In this document: one piece after another, positions 1 through 9,231 of the stretch | Numbering within the stretch: the stretch's first letter is position 1 | Layout of the letters: the number at the start of each line of letters is the position of its first letter | Source of the DNA: Metabacillus kandeliae | GTDB taxonomy: Bacteria > Bacillota > Bacilli > Bacillales > Bacillaceae | Length of the DNA stretch: 64,000 bases | Reading direction: 5' to 3' | NCBI RefSeq assembly: GCF_021166585.1 | Contig: NZ_JAJOZE010000008.1 | Location: forward strand, 1 to 64,000 | The notes under the pieces: generated by a model | Databases searched by the model: none | The model's input: only the letters and a program-made list of their open reading frames with translations | Told to the model about the DNA's origin: nothing | Translations under genes and position numbers: made by a program

Positions 1-29
1 AAAACCAGCCCTCATCGAGGACTGGTTTT
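1..29 (-). terminator. Terminator of inhA
   Basis: An 8-bp stem (AAAACCAG / CTGGTTTT) closes a loop just after the inhA stop codon; on the minus strand it ends in a T-rich run. The window starts at this hairpin, so whatever lies beyond is not visible. Confidence 0.75.
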
Positions 30-42
30 CTCTTATAATCGA

Positions 43-2439
43 TTATTTACCGATATACACTGCACCAGCAGAGTTATCCTTCGCTTCTCCAAGAACAGTA
101 ACTTTCAAACCGTTATTTGGCAGAATGCGTCCTGCATCAGGAAGCTTGGAATCGATATATGTGTTGCTGTCGCTGAAACGTGTAACTCCTGGAAGGCTGT
201 CAAATGTGAACAGTCCTCTTGAAGGAGAGCTGATTGTGAATCCAGGTGTGCGGTCATAAGAGAATGCTGCGTCAGCAATCTGGTAGCGAGTGCTGTTTGC
301 TACAGATGGCTTGCCTTTAAGCGTTCCAACAACAACCTCTGGATGTGAATCAACAACGCCAAGGAATCCGTATCCTGGGTGGTAGCCAGGGCCTGTCCAG
401 TTATCCATGTAGCTTTCATCGCCGTACCATACTACCATTCCTGTGTTGTAAGGAACGCCGCGTCCGAATTGAAGCGCTTCGTCAGATCCTGCATAGTTTC
501 TCCACTCAAGGTAGTAATAGTTGTCTTTGTAGAAGTTGCCGTCGGAAACAATGAAGCCGTTAAGTGCCATTTTTGGTGTTCCTTCTGCATCATCAGAGAA
601 TACTGTTTTGCCGTCTACTTTCAGTTCTGCGTTATCTAGGGCAAAGCCGTCCATTGCAAGGCCGCCGTCCGTAATATAATCGAATTGAAGCTTCACTTTT
701 TTGCCTTTAAATTGGCTAAGGTCATAGGTTTTATCTACCCATTGGCCTTTGGATGTGTCTGCACCAGTTTTTTCATCAGTCAGTTCATCGCCAATCTTGT
801 CAACAAGTACTTTTGTACCATCGCTCAGGACAGCGTTAACTTCAAGGAAGTCATAATCATACTCAACATCATAGTGAGCTTTGTAGCTGAATTCAGCGCT
901 TGAAGCATTTGTCAGATCAAATTCAGGCGTGCTCATAGAATTGTGAAGGTCGTCGCCTTTGTCACTGTAATAGTATTTCTTACCGAAAGCAGGAGCAATT
1001 CCTTTAACAGGCTTCTTCGGAAGATTTACTTTTACGATGCCAGGATTTTTAGATTTTGTAACTGCCTGGTCAATCACTGTAGCCATACCGTGCCTTTGCA
1101 GGTCATCATAGTTTACTTCCGCAATGTTGGCCCAGTTGCCGCCCATTGTTTTTTGGAAGAATTCGCGGTTTTGAGGAGAGAAGCTTGTCGGCTGTGTTCC
1201 GGCAAGTTTACCTGCCCAGCTGCCGCCGCTCATGATGGACCATGCTTCGATCGGTTCACCTGCACCAGTGTACTGTGTATCATACTCATCCGGCAGACCA
1301 AGATCATGTCCAAATTCATGGGCGAATACACCAACAGCGCCGTCTTCAGGCTCTACTGTGTAATCGAATGCAGCCATCTTGCCGCCCCAGTACTTTGTGC
1401 TGGAAGTCGTGTTCGGGATTGCGTAAGGCTGTGGTCCAACTGTCCAGCGGTGAGACCAGATGGCATTTGCTCCAAGTCTGCCGCCGCCTGCTTCCTGTCC
1501 AACTCCGGCATGAATAACCATTAAGTGGTCAACGAGTCCGTCAGGCTCATTTTTGTTGCCGTCTCCATCAAGATCGTACTGATCAAATTGGTCATAATCT
1601 GATAAATTAATTCCAGCAGCAACTGCTGCATTCAAGGAATCCTTAATTAAGTCGCGAGGACCTTTAGGGCCAAGGTTATCATGGCCTGTTTTAGCGTCTG
1701 CGCCATAATCTGCAGCTTTACCAGGAACTGTAAGCCAGTCGTGAACTGTTCCTTTAACATCATAGCTTCCGCCAGATTGCTCATTGTAATACTGCTTGAA
1801 TGTTTTAATTTTATCTCCGTTAAAAAGTTTAAAGTCTTTGTCACCAAAAATCATATCCTGATAGTGCTTTTGATTGAAATCACTTGCCCACATGTAATCA
1901 GGTGTTTTATCGACGTTATTATGCTTGAAATCTGCAAATTCGACCAATAAAACTAGTACGTTATCAGTGCGGACAGGACCATTGTACTTTGCCTGTTTTG
2001 CAGAGTCTACTTTTACAAAACCGTTGCCGCTGCCAGGACCAAGGTTTCCAAAACCTTTTCTTTTAGTCTTTTCTTTTTGATCTTTTTTTGTATCCTTAGC
2101 TTTTACGTTTACACTGCTCAAGCTTTGATCTTCCGGTGCTTTAAATCCCTGCTTTTGTGCTACGTAATTCTTAATTGCTGCCTGTGTTTCAGCAACAGTT
2201 GCATCGTTGTTCAGCAATCCCTGCTGCTTTAATGCTTCAGCAAGCCTTTCATCCGGAATCAGACCTACATCAATTGGTGCTGACTCTGCCACTTTTGAAG
2301 TGGAAGCTGCTGATGCAGCGTTTACAGGAAGCAAGCTTCCTAAAATAAATCCGCCGGAAAGCATGGCTGCAGCTGTTACTTTTGCAGCCTTTTTCCATTT
2401 TCTCTGATTTCTTTCCATAGAACGTTTTAACTTCCTCAA
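43..2439 (-). CDS. inhA: Immune inhibitor A, secreted M6 metalloprotease
   Basis: Secreted zinc metallopeptidase of the M6 (InhA) family; family members cleave host antimicrobial peptides and extracellular matrix and process the strain's own secreted proteins. Seen in the 798-residue product: a basic N terminus and hydrophobic stretch ending near residue 45 (signal peptide), a propeptide-like region up to about residue 130, the zinc motif HEFGH at 374-378 followed by GLPDEYD, an aspartate-rich DLDGDGN segment (about 289-295) that may bind calcium, and a long C-terminal beta-rich part. Length is close to B. cereus InhA. The start is TTG, chosen because AGGGGG lies 8 bases upstream; an in-frame ATG at 2418 is possible but has no good site. 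It is a single gene with its own terminator. Confidence 0.93.
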   Translation of the reverse strand: MRKLKRSMERNQRKWKKAAKVTAAAMLSGGFILGSLLPVNAASAASTSKVAESAPIDVGLIPDERLAEALKQQGLLNNDATVAETQAAIKNYVAQKQGFKAPEDQSLSSVNVKAKDTKKDQKEKTKRKGFGNLGPGSGNGFVKVDSAKQAKYNGPVRTDNVLVLLVEFADFKHNNVDKTPDYMWASDFNQKHYQDMIFGDKDFKLFNGDKIKTFKQYYNEQSGGSYDVKGTVHDWLTVPGKAADYGADAKTGHDNLGPKGPRDLIKDSLNAAVAAGINLSDYDQFDQYDLDGDGNKNEPDGLVDHLMVIHAGVGQEAGGGRLGANAIWSHRWTVGPQPYAIPNTTSSTKYWGGKMAAFDYTVEPEDGAVGVFAHEFGHDLGLPDEYDTQYTGAGEPIEAWSIMSGGSWAGKLAGTQPTSFSPQNREFFQKTMGGNWANIAEVNYDDLQRHGMATVIDQAVTKSKNPGIVKVNLPKKPVKGIAPAFGKKYYYSDKGDDLHNSMSTPEFDLTNASSAEFSYKAHYDVEYDYDFLEVNAVLSDGTKVLVDKIGDELTDEKTGADTSKGQWVDKTYDLSQFKGKKVKLQFDYITDGGLAMDGFALDNAELKVDGKTVFSDDAEGTPKMALNGFIVSDGNFYKDNYYYLEWRNYAGSDEALQFGRGVPYNTGMVVWYGDESYMDNWTGPGYHPGYGFLGVVDSHPEVVVGTLKGKPSVANSTRYQIADAAFSYDRTPGFTISSPSRGLFTFDSLPGVTRFSDSNTYIDSKLPDAGRILPNNGLKVTVLGEAKDNSAGAVYIGK

Positions 2440-2983
2440 CTCACAAGCCCCCTCCGCTTATGTAGAAAATAGCGCCTCATCTGGTAAAACGAGTCATATT
2501 TTCTAATAAAAAGAATATTTACTACAATATTATTATAAATTTAATCTGAATTTAATAAATAGTCCGAATTTTCTATTTCTACTAAAAAATGACTAGGCAG
2601 AATACCCTATTTTTTTGTCTATATTTCGAGAAACGAAATAATAGAAGGGTTTGTTAATAAAATGCCAGAAGAATATTTTTTAATAGAAAGGCTGTCAGGA
2701 CAAGGAGTTTAGTGCTTTTATCTATTAAAATCTTTTCTCAGAAATTTATAAGGGAAATTATGTAAGTCATAATAAAACTTCTTTTCGGGAGGACTAAATC
2801 TGAGGTTTCATAATAAAAACGTTCAGAAGTTCTTTTGTTCTATTGCAATAATCGAGAAGCATTATCATGATATAACAAAGAAGGGTTTTCTCTCCCTGCC
2901 TGCCCTCTTTAAAAATAAAGATGTCCGCTGCTTCCATCGTTCAAATCGTTCTTTCAAAAGAACAAACATCACGATAGAACATT
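2440..2983. other. AT-rich intergenic region upstream of inhA
   Basis: No gene is visible. The part next to inhA must hold its promoter: on the minus strand there is a TATAAT at 2532-2537, about 95 bases upstream of the start, without a convincing -35. I see no tRNA, riboswitch or clear repeat in the rest. Confidence 0.4.
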
Positions 2984-2985
2984 AA

Positions 2986-3011
2986 AAAAATCCCCTTTAA
3001 AGGGGATTTTT
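2986..3011 (-). terminator. Terminator of the cap operon
   Basis: A perfect palindrome with arms AAAAATCCCC and GGGGATTTTT begins 2 bases after the capE-like stop codon; T runs on both strands suit either direction. It closes the capBCADE transcript. Confidence 0.85.
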
Positions 3012-3013
3012 GA

Positions 3014-3256
3014 TCAGCTGCCAGTTTGGCCGTCACTTTTTTGACCGGTCTGTTTTTGAGCATATTCATCAACCTTCTGTTTAGCCGCCATCGCTGTCGC
3101 CTGCAGTTGCTGCTTATGCTTTTCAACCTGTGTCATTGTCGCTGTGATGGATTGCTTCTCAGCAGGCCCTACAGTTTCCGTCTGTTTAAATCCAATCATA
3201 AAAGCTAAGATTCCTGTTACTACGACCAAACTGAAGATGCTTTTTAAAAATTTCAT
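3014..3256 (-). CDS. CapE/PgsE-like small membrane protein of the PGA capsule operon
   Basis: 80 residues with one N-terminal hydrophobic segment (about 4-22) and a charged, glutamine-rich tail that looks helical. It follows capD by 12 bases with a strong site (AAAGGAGG) and precedes the operon terminator, so it is the last gene of the operon. Position, small size and the single membrane segment match CapE of B. anthracis and PgsE of B. subtilis, small partners of the CapB/C/A synthase complex. It is longer than those (about 47-55 residues) and I cannot show similarity by eye, so the name rests on context. It could instead be an unrelated membrane peptide recruited to the operon. Confidence 0.55.
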   Translation of the reverse strand: MKFLKSIFSLVVVTGILAFMIGFKQTETVGPAEKQSITATMTQVEKHKQQLQATAMAAKQKVDEYAQKQTGQKSDGQTGS

Positions 3257-3268
3257 TTTTATCCTCCT

Positions 3269-4864
3269 TTAGTTGGCTGTGCTCCACGTGCCAGTCCTTC
3301 TCGGATCGGCTGCTCCATATTCCCTGCTGTTCTTTCTGTCATCGATTACCGCATTGATTCCACCGTAGAAGAAGGGAGACTTTTTCGTTCTGATGTCATA
3401 TCCTCTTTTTTCAAGCTTGTCTCTCACATTTTTTGGATAGCCCGGCTCTGCATACAGCTTTTTGCCTTCGATGTAAAACCTTCGTTCCTTAATGGCTTCC
3501 TGCCATGATTTTCCGAAGTATTCGTGCTGGATCAAAGCTTGTGCGATCACCATTGGAATCCGCTTGCCGCCTGGTGTCCCTATGCCAACTGTTTCATCCT
3601 TGCTTGCCAATATGGCCGGAGTAATATAGCTGTTTGGCCTTTTTCCAGGCTGTATCCGATTTGGCGAATTCTTATTTTCACTGAATCTCGTTAAATCATT
3701 GTTCAGAAAAATACCGGCTGTGTGATAGCCTGATCCAAAGAAATTACCGAGTGTGTTTGTAACCGATACGATCGTGCCGTCACTGTCCTTGATAGAAAAA
3801 TGGGTGGTATTTTCGTAATCTTTTTTGTCCGCTTCGGTATCGTTCACATCTATATCGAAAGAAACCTTGTCGAAGCTGATATTCTTTGCCTGCTTTTCAA
3901 TATGGCCGGAAGAGAGCATTTGATTAGCATCCGCTTCTGTAAAAGCTGGATCGCCAATCTGCTGAATTCTGTCTTTATAGGCTTGTTTTGTGATTTCACC
4001 AATTAGATGCACATAGTTGGTTACCTGGTTTTCCTTAAATTCACCCTTGTAAAGCTCAGCCATTTTTAAAATCTCAAGCAGGGTCACTCCCCCTGTTGGA
4101 GGCGGTGACGTCAGAATATGATAGTTTCCAAACTTCCCTTCAACAGGCTCTGACTTTTTAACGGTATATTTCTTAAAATCATCCTCTGTTACGGCATCAG
4201 CTCTCTCAGCAATCTTTTTGCCGATTTCTCCTCCGTATACAGCGTCTGACCCATTCTTCTGAATCAGCTTCATGGTTTTTGCAAGATCCTGCTGTTTTAC
4301 AAGCTGACCTGGCTTTAACGGTTTACCGTTAGGATAAAAGGACTTTGGAAGACCATGAAACTCTTTTTTTTGAATCGTCAGCCTGTCCGTCAAAAATTTA
4401 TCTGCTTTAAAGCCTTTTTCTGCGTACTTTATAGCCGGAGCGATCAATTCGTCCATCGGTTTTTCTCCAAGCTCGATATGCGCTGTTTCCAGCCCTTTGA
4501 CGAAGCCCGGAACAGCAATAGAATCTTTGGACTTAAGATTGGCGAAAGATGAAATGCCTTTGTAGTCGTACACTTTCTTAATATTTTTCTTTGGATTGTA
4601 AACGACCATGACTCCGCTGCCCCCTATGCCTGATGCAAAGGGCTCCACAACGCCAAGTGCATAGGACACGGCAACAGCTGCGTCTACAGCATTGCCTCCA
4701 TCCCGGAGGACTTTCGTTCCTGCCTCAGTGGCAAGCGCGTTATTGGCACTCACTGTTCCGCCGCCGTCAGGGCCTGAATAGCTGCTGCATCTGAATATCG
4801 CAAACAGAAGAATTAATGCGATCATTACCGCCGCCACGGCTCTGGTTATCCATTTCTTAGACAT
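3269..4864 (-). CDS. capD: CapD, poly-gamma-glutamate transpeptidase/depolymerase
   Basis: Gamma-glutamyltransferase-family enzyme that self-cleaves, then cuts poly-gamma-glutamate and transfers it to peptidoglycan, anchoring the capsule. Seen: N-terminal hydrophobic anchor, GGNAVDAA and ASGIGGSG motifs early on, and the autocatalytic TTHFSI motif with the nucleophile at Thr353 (counted from ATG 4864), followed by NTLGNFFGSG, GTPGGKRIP and a terminal DPRRTGTW. These features match anthrax CapD (about 528 residues, nucleophile Thr352) more closely than soluble Ggt. There is no clean lipobox. An in-frame GTG at 4870 lies inside the ribosome binding site, so ATG 4864 is preferred (531 residues). 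It starts 9 bases after the capA stop. Confidence 0.9.
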   Translation of the reverse strand: MSKKWITRAVAAVMIALILLFAIFRCSSYSGPDGGGTVSANNALATEAGTKVLRDGGNAVDAAVAVSYALGVVEPFASGIGGSGVMVVYNPKKNIKKVYDYKGISSFANLKSKDSIAVPGFVKGLETAHIELGEKPMDELIAPAIKYAEKGFKADKFLTDRLTIQKKEFHGLPKSFYPNGKPLKPGQLVKQQDLAKTMKLIQKNGSDAVYGGEIGKKIAERADAVTEDDFKKYTVKKSEPVEGKFGNYHILTSPPPTGGVTLLEILKMAELYKGEFKENQVTNYVHLIGEITKQAYKDRIQQIGDPAFTEADANQMLSSGHIEKQAKNISFDKVSFDIDVNDTEADKKDYENTTHFSIKDSDGTIVSVTNTLGNFFGSGYHTAGIFLNNDLTRFSENKNSPNRIQPGKRPNSYITPAILASKDETVGIGTPGGKRIPMVIAQALIQHEYFGKSWQEAIKERRFYIEGKKLYAEPGYPKNVRDKLEKRGYDIRTKKSPFFYGGINAVIDDRKNSREYGAADPRRTGTWSTAN

Positions 4865-4873
4865 AAGCACCTT

Positions 4874-6028
4874 CTACAACTTTTTGTCGTAATCCATTTC
4901 AAAAATGAGCTTGCCGTTTTTCTCTTTCCAATCAACATTTTTCATATCTTTGGTCAAAGTTTTAAAAATCCGCTTTTTCTGTATTTGATTAATATTTCTA
5001 AGCGGTGATGGCTGTCCTTCTCTGATTTGGAGAGGAGTGATTTCGAATCTGGCTTTCTGATCCTTCATCACTCTTAGCTGCGCAATTGCGCTTTCTCTAG
5101 TTCTTGTCCATCCTTGATCAAAAATAAAGTTCCCAAGGCTGTAGAAAATAACAGTATCTTTGTATTTTTCAACAGGCGACAGTACATGCGGGTGATGTCC
5201 TGCAATAACATCAGCTCCGGCGTCAGCCATCGCATGGGCAAATTCCTTTTGCCTCGGGTGGGGCTTTGTGTCATACTCCTGTCCCCAATGAGCATTAACA
5301 ATAACCAGATCAGCCTTTTCCTTTGCTTCCGCAATTAAGGGAATGAAAATCTTCGGTTTCATTGGAAGAACTCCCGGATTTAGCTTTGTCGCATTGTAAT
5401 CCTTTGGATAAATATCCGTAAATCCAAGGGTCGCTACTTTTATGCCGTTATATTCTCTATAGGATATGCGCCTTTTCGCCTCTTCAAGAGTCCGCCCGGC
5501 ACCAACTGGATCAATACCATGCTGTTTCATAACGCTGAAAGTTTTATCAAGGCCCTGTATCCCATAATCAAGAGCATGGGTATTTGCTAGATTTGCGACG
5601 GTGAAATTCATATTTTGCAGCGCCTTAACAGCCTCTGTATCCGTCCCTATATGAATGTGCTGGGGGTCTTTCCCGCCTTTCAGTCCATCTGCGACGGGAT
5701 GCTCAAAGTTGGCTGTTGAGTAATCAGAATTCTGCAGCAGCGGCTTGACGTTCTGGAAAAGGTAATCGTACCCCTTATGATCCGTCACTTTTTTCACCTC
5801 GCGGCCCATCATAATGTCACCCATGAAGGAGGCTGTAAAGATTTCGTCTTTATATTTCAATTCAGGCTGTCCCTGCTCGGACTTGGCAAATGAAAAGCCA
5901 AACATGATCAGGGCTGAAACAGCAAGCCAGAAGAAAACCTGTTTGGTCGTATTTAATTTGTTCCGTTTCATAAAAATCAGCAATTTTTCCTGAAAGTTTA
6001 ATTTCCGTTTTCCTGAAGGACCGCTCAT
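4874..6028 (-). CDS. capA: CapA/PgsA, poly-gamma-glutamate synthesis and export protein
   Basis: Member of the PGA_cap metallophosphatase-like family; with CapB and CapC it forms the membrane complex that makes and exports poly-gamma-glutamate. The 384-residue protein has a basic N terminus, one membrane segment (about 31-47) and an extracytoplasmic domain. Metal-site-like motifs are visible: GDIMMGR near 70, NFEHP near 108, NAHWGQEYD, GHHPHV and SLGNFIFD. Length fits the family. It starts with ATG after GGGGTG and lies 15 bases after capC. Confidence 0.93.
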   Translation of the reverse strand: MSGPSGKRKLNFQEKLLIFMKRNKLNTTKQVFFWLAVSALIMFGFSFAKSEQGQPELKYKDEIFTASFMGDIMMGREVKKVTDHKGYDYLFQNVKPLLQNSDYSTANFEHPVADGLKGGKDPQHIHIGTDTEAVKALQNMNFTVANLANTHALDYGIQGLDKTFSVMKQHGIDPVGAGRTLEEAKRRISYREYNGIKVATLGFTDIYPKDYNATKLNPGVLPMKPKIFIPLIAEAKEKADLVIVNAHWGQEYDTKPHPRQKEFAHAMADAGADVIAGHHPHVLSPVEKYKDTVIFYSLGNFIFDQGWTRTRESAIAQLRVMKDQKARFEITPLQIREGQPSPLRNINQIQKKRIFKTLTKDMKNVDWKEKNGKLIFEMDYDKKL

Positions 6029-6043
6029 GTTCTCACCCCGCTT

Positions 6044-6493
6044 TTAAATTAAATAGTAAAGAGACATAAGCAGGAAGGTTGCTCCGCTTAGAAGCAGCGT
6101 GCTTCCGGCTGTCAAAATCAGTCCCTGCTTCTGCATCGTATTGGCAATCAGCCCGGGAACGATGACTCCAATTCCTCTAAACTCTGCTATTTCAAAGGGC
6201 ATGATGGGGTAAAAATAATCAAATAGGACTTTTAATATAATGCCGGTCATCAGCATCGCTGCGAATTTCCTTCTGCCATAGAGGATGACAACTTTCCCCA
6301 CCCCATGAACGACGATTAAATAGGTTAAGAGACTGATAAAAAATATGACTGCCATAAATACCGGCTGATCAAAAACGAGGGCTAAATAACCCGGTGCCAC
6401 AAGACCAGCAGGGAGAACTCCTGTTTTTTCCGCAAATATCAAACTTAGCAATACGCCCAATACGAGGGCTATGTATAAATCCGATCCGAACAA
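6044..6493 (-). CDS. capC: CapC/PgsC, poly-gamma-glutamate synthase membrane subunit
   Basis: 149-residue integral membrane protein with about four or five hydrophobic segments. The family is the membrane partner of the CapB ligase. The N terminus MFGSDLYIAL and the motifs LPAGLVAPGYLALVF, LYGRRKFAA and EFRGIGVIVPGLIAN are hallmark CapC sequence. The start is TTG at 6493, fixed by the conserved N terminus; the AGGGGG ribosome binding site overlaps the capB stop, so translation is probably coupled. Confidence 0.93.
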   Translation of the reverse strand: MFGSDLYIALVLGVLLSLIFAEKTGVLPAGLVAPGYLALVFDQPVFMAVIFFISLLTYLIVVHGVGKVVILYGRRKFAAMLMTGIILKVLFDYFYPIMPFEIAEFRGIGVIVPGLIANTMQKQGLILTAGSTLLLSGATFLLMSLYYLI

Positions 6494-6505
6494 TTCCGTT
6501 TCCCC

Positions 6506-7687
6506 CTAGCTCACAAACTGCTTGATTTTATAGTCTTCCAATTTTTCGATTAATGGAGCTGCTGCACCATGGATATTTCCGACACCGTAGACAGCTCTTC
6601 CCCGAAGCATGCTCTCCATAACTTCCAGAATCTCCTCTGTTGAATACCCCTCAAGGTTATGAAGATTTTCAGATGGTATCTTTTTGGCATTGAAGGCTTC
6701 CACAATCGGCTGTGTTGTTTCTCCTATCAGAATAAGATCTTTAGCCGGAATATAAGGAAGAACATCATTGGCAAATTGAATGGTCCGGTCCACCCTGTCC
6801 GGCCGGCAGTTCATAATCACAACCGCGTCATTTGTCGGATAGCCGAGATCCTCAACTCTCTTCCAGATATTAATTGTGGAAGAAGCGTCATTCGCCGCAA
6901 ATCCATTTACAAAATAGCCTGGATTATTCGGATCTACAAGAGGCAGAATTTTCATTGCACCCGGATCCGGCGGAGCATTCAGCATGCCTCTGAAGGCTGT
7001 TTTTTCATCAATCCCGAGCGCATCGGCTACTGCAAGCGCAAGAGAAGCATTATCGGGAAAAACCATATATTCAAAGCTTTTGAGGAATTGCTCTGAAATT
7101 CGTGAATTATCACAAACAATCAAAGTAGATCCTCTTTTTTCAGCTTCACGCCTAAAAAATTCTATGTACGGGCTTTCGTTCACAATGACATGTCCGTTCT
7201 TCGGAATGGTTGCGACAAACGCCTGAGCCACTTCGTCAAGAGTTGGACCCATTACATCCATATGATCCTCGAGCACGTTCACGATCACTCCAATGGTCGC
7301 CTGAAGCATATCTCTTTGAAAGATAATCTGGTAGTCAGGATTGACCGCCATGCACTCGCTGACGAATGCCTCAGCCTTCAGCTCCACGACTTCTTCTGTT
7401 ACCCGCCGCTGTTCTCCTATATTTGGACCTTCCGGCCGGCGGATAATCGGTTTTTCTTCCTTCGTGTTCCAGTACATCATTCTTGCGTCCGTACCTGTGG
7501 TCTTTCCGACAGTTTTATAACCGGCCTCAATCAAAATTCCAGTTATTAACCGGGTAACCGTAGATTTGCCTCTGATGCCATTAATGTTGATCCGCATAGG
7601 GATAGAATCAAGATTTTTCTGGTGCCGCCGTTTTTCCAATACGCCCAATACCAGCAAAATGGCTGCACAAAGGGGAATAACCCACAT
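6506..7687 (-). CDS. capB: CapB/PgsB, poly-gamma-glutamate synthase ligase
   Basis: ATP-dependent amide ligase related to Mur ligases; it activates and polymerises glutamate at the inner membrane face. Seen in 393 residues: N-terminal membrane helix (about 2-17), P-loop GIRGKST at 37-43, TGKTTGTDAR-like second loop near 60, and Mur-ligase-like motifs including NVLEDHMDVMG and NCRPDR. Length matches PgsB/CapB (about 393-464 depending on start). It is the first gene of the operon; ATG start with AAGGAG seven to ten bases upstream. Confidence 0.94.
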   Translation of the reverse strand: MWVIPLCAAILLVLGVLEKRRHQKNLDSIPMRININGIRGKSTVTRLITGILIEAGYKTVGKTTGTDARMMYWNTKEEKPIIRRPEGPNIGEQRRVTEEVVELKAEAFVSECMAVNPDYQIIFQRDMLQATIGVIVNVLEDHMDVMGPTLDEVAQAFVATIPKNGHVIVNESPYIEFFRREAEKRGSTLIVCDNSRISEQFLKSFEYMVFPDNASLALAVADALGIDEKTAFRGMLNAPPDPGAMKILPLVDPNNPGYFVNGFAANDASSTINIWKRVEDLGYPTNDAVVIMNCRPDRVDRTIQFANDVLPYIPAKDLILIGETTQPIVEAFNAKKIPSENLHNLEGYSTEEILEVMESMLRGRAVYGVGNIHGAAAPLIEKLEDYKIKQFVS

Positions 7688-7790
7688 GCCATAACATCTC
7701 CTTAAATCCCGACTTAGGCTTTTTCGTTCAGCCTCCGTCTTTTTTTCTTCCCATCCCTACTATAAGGGGCTGAGTATAGAATGAAAGATG

Positions 7791-7819
7791 AAGATAGTTG
7801 GAAATCCCCTTTTTTTCAA
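7791..7819 (-). promoter_or_regulatory. Candidate sigma-A promoter of the cap operon
   Basis: On the minus strand TTGAAA (7814-7819) is separated by exactly 17 bases from TATCTT (7791-7796). Transcription would start near 7784, giving a leader of about 100 bases before capB. The -10 has two mismatches. A weak cre-like sequence (TTGGAAGCGTTTCAT, 7892-7906) lies upstream. Confidence 0.4.
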
Positions 7820-8280
7820 GCAGCCGATAAAATCATAGTCTAAGTGGAATGAATTATGAAAAGGGAATATTCTAATTTTTCATTGAACTTTTTGGAAGCG
7901 TTTCATCAGCTAAAAGGGGATCATAGCAGGCTTTACAGCAGCATTATCGGAGGAGAAACGCGTTTGCAGAAGGATAAAGTTTTCTTTTTAATGGGAATTC
8001 CCTAGATGTTTTATCACCTATTGCAATTATGTTAAAGATGAGAGGAAGGCCAAAAGCACCGCATAAAACCATTTACCGAGAGGGGAATCATTTTTTGGCA
8101 GGAAACACCGGCCATCTTCATGCAAAATGGTTATTTTATCTGAAATGCAAGCCATTTTATGAATCATTGGCCTTAGAAACACAGGTTACAAATATATCTT
8201 TATAAGTTTACAAAACTTCATTACTTCTTAATCTCCTTTCAACTTAAACAACTGTTTTTCATTCCAGCTGCAGACAAACC
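7820..8280. other. Intergenic region upstream of the cap operon
   Basis: No supported gene. Two short plus-strand frames exist, 7856-8005 (49 residues, starting MKREYSNF) and 8038-8205 (55 residues, starting MRGRPKAPHK). Neither has a ribosome binding site, so I do not call them. The region is AT-rich and probably holds upstream regulatory sequence for capB. Confidence 0.35.
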
Positions 8281-8281
8281 A

Positions 8282-8308
8282 AAAAAGACTGCCTGATGGC
8301 AGTCTTTT
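8282..8308 (-). terminator. Terminator after the secreted YusW-like gene
   Basis: Stem AAAAAGACTGCC / GGCAGTCTTTT with a TGAT loop, about 60 bases downstream of the stop codon at 8370; a T run follows on the minus strand. It separates the has region from the cap promoter region. Confidence 0.8.
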
Positions 8309-8369
8309 AAGGGTTGGTGTTCATGATGAATGGTCGAACTTTTGGATAAATAGGGTAATTTTTTTGTTA

Positions 8370-9173
8370 TTACTTCGAAAATTGAATGTCTGCTTTTGAA
8401 CCGTCGCCGAACACAGCTTTCACATCGGCTTCTGTTAATTCGGATGGCTTGAAGCCAAGTTCTTTTGTCAGCGCAGTTAAGTAGTCGCTGATGTTTGTGT
8501 CTTTAGATGGTGTAAGGACTGATTTCAGGCGGGCCATTTCCATAAGGGCAGCTAAACCTATATAGGATTTGTAGCCTGCTGAAGTTTTTTCTTCAATTTT
8601 TGCTTTGACAGTATCGTCATGCAGTGCAAGCTCAGCATGGAAATACTCGCCCTTTTTGCCTTCAAGGTACACATCCAGTTTGTTTGGCAGATAAGACTCT
8701 GCCGCTTCTTTGCTGCCTTTTTTGTACCCGAAGGAAAGATCTGCATCATTGTTGAAAGAAATGGCTGCTTTTGCTTTTAGGACATCAGAAGGTTTTACTC
8801 CAAGAGCTTTCGAAATTTTACCGATGATTGCTTCTTTGCTCATGCTTTTGTTCAAATTCAAGTCTTTGACAAATTGAACAATTTGCGTTTTAGCCTTTTC
8901 ATCTGTGATTTCAAACTTCTTGCTGCCGGAATCCTTCACAATGTGTACTTTAACAGTGCCTCTTTCTTCTGTGTACTGAACAGTATACTTGGCATCCTTA
9001 AGCTTCACATCCGCTTTTAAGGTGCTGACTTTGTCCAAAAGCTGCTGTGCTGTTTCCTTAGCCTTTTGAACCTGTTCTTGTGACACGTTAGGCATTGTTG
9101 CGGCATGTCCGACTCCTGAGAAATTTACAGCAAGAGCCGTTGCCAGAACGGTTGAAGCAACTAATTTCTTCAT
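8370..9173 (-). CDS. Secreted protein of unknown function, possibly YusW-like
   Basis: 267 residues with a clear signal peptide (KK, hydrophobic core, GHAA at about 22-25). The mature part is lysine-rich and contains a segment (about 60-135) with the alternating strand/helix look of YusW-like domains: YTVQY, then a helix with LNLNKSMSKEAIIGKI. This domain call is tentative. The gene starts 58 bases after hasB on the same strand, with a visible gap and its own terminator, and so may be read through from the has operon. A role at the cell surface is inferred only from the signal peptide and the neighbours. Confidence 0.6.
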   Translation of the reverse strand: MKKLVASTVLATALAVNFSGVGHAATMPNVSQEQVQKAKETAQQLLDKVSTLKADVKLKDAKYTVQYTEERGTVKVHIVKDSGSKKFEITDEKAKTQIVQFVKDLNLNKSMSKEAIIGKISKALGVKPSDVLKAKAAISFNNDADLSFGYKKGSKEAAESYLPNKLDVYLEGKKGEYFHAELALHDDTVKAKIEEKTSAGYKSYIGLAALMEMARLKSVLTPSKDTNISDYLTALTKELGFKPSELTEADVKAVFGDGSKADIQFSK

Positions 9174-9231
9174 CCAGATCTTCCCTTCACTATTAAATTT
9201 TATCGAATCATTCTAAAGCAGCTTAACTGCC

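Noticed and set aside
7856-8205. Two small plus-strand ORFs of 49 and 55 codons upstream of capB
   Set aside because: No ribosome binding site before either; they lie where control DNA of the cap operon is expected.
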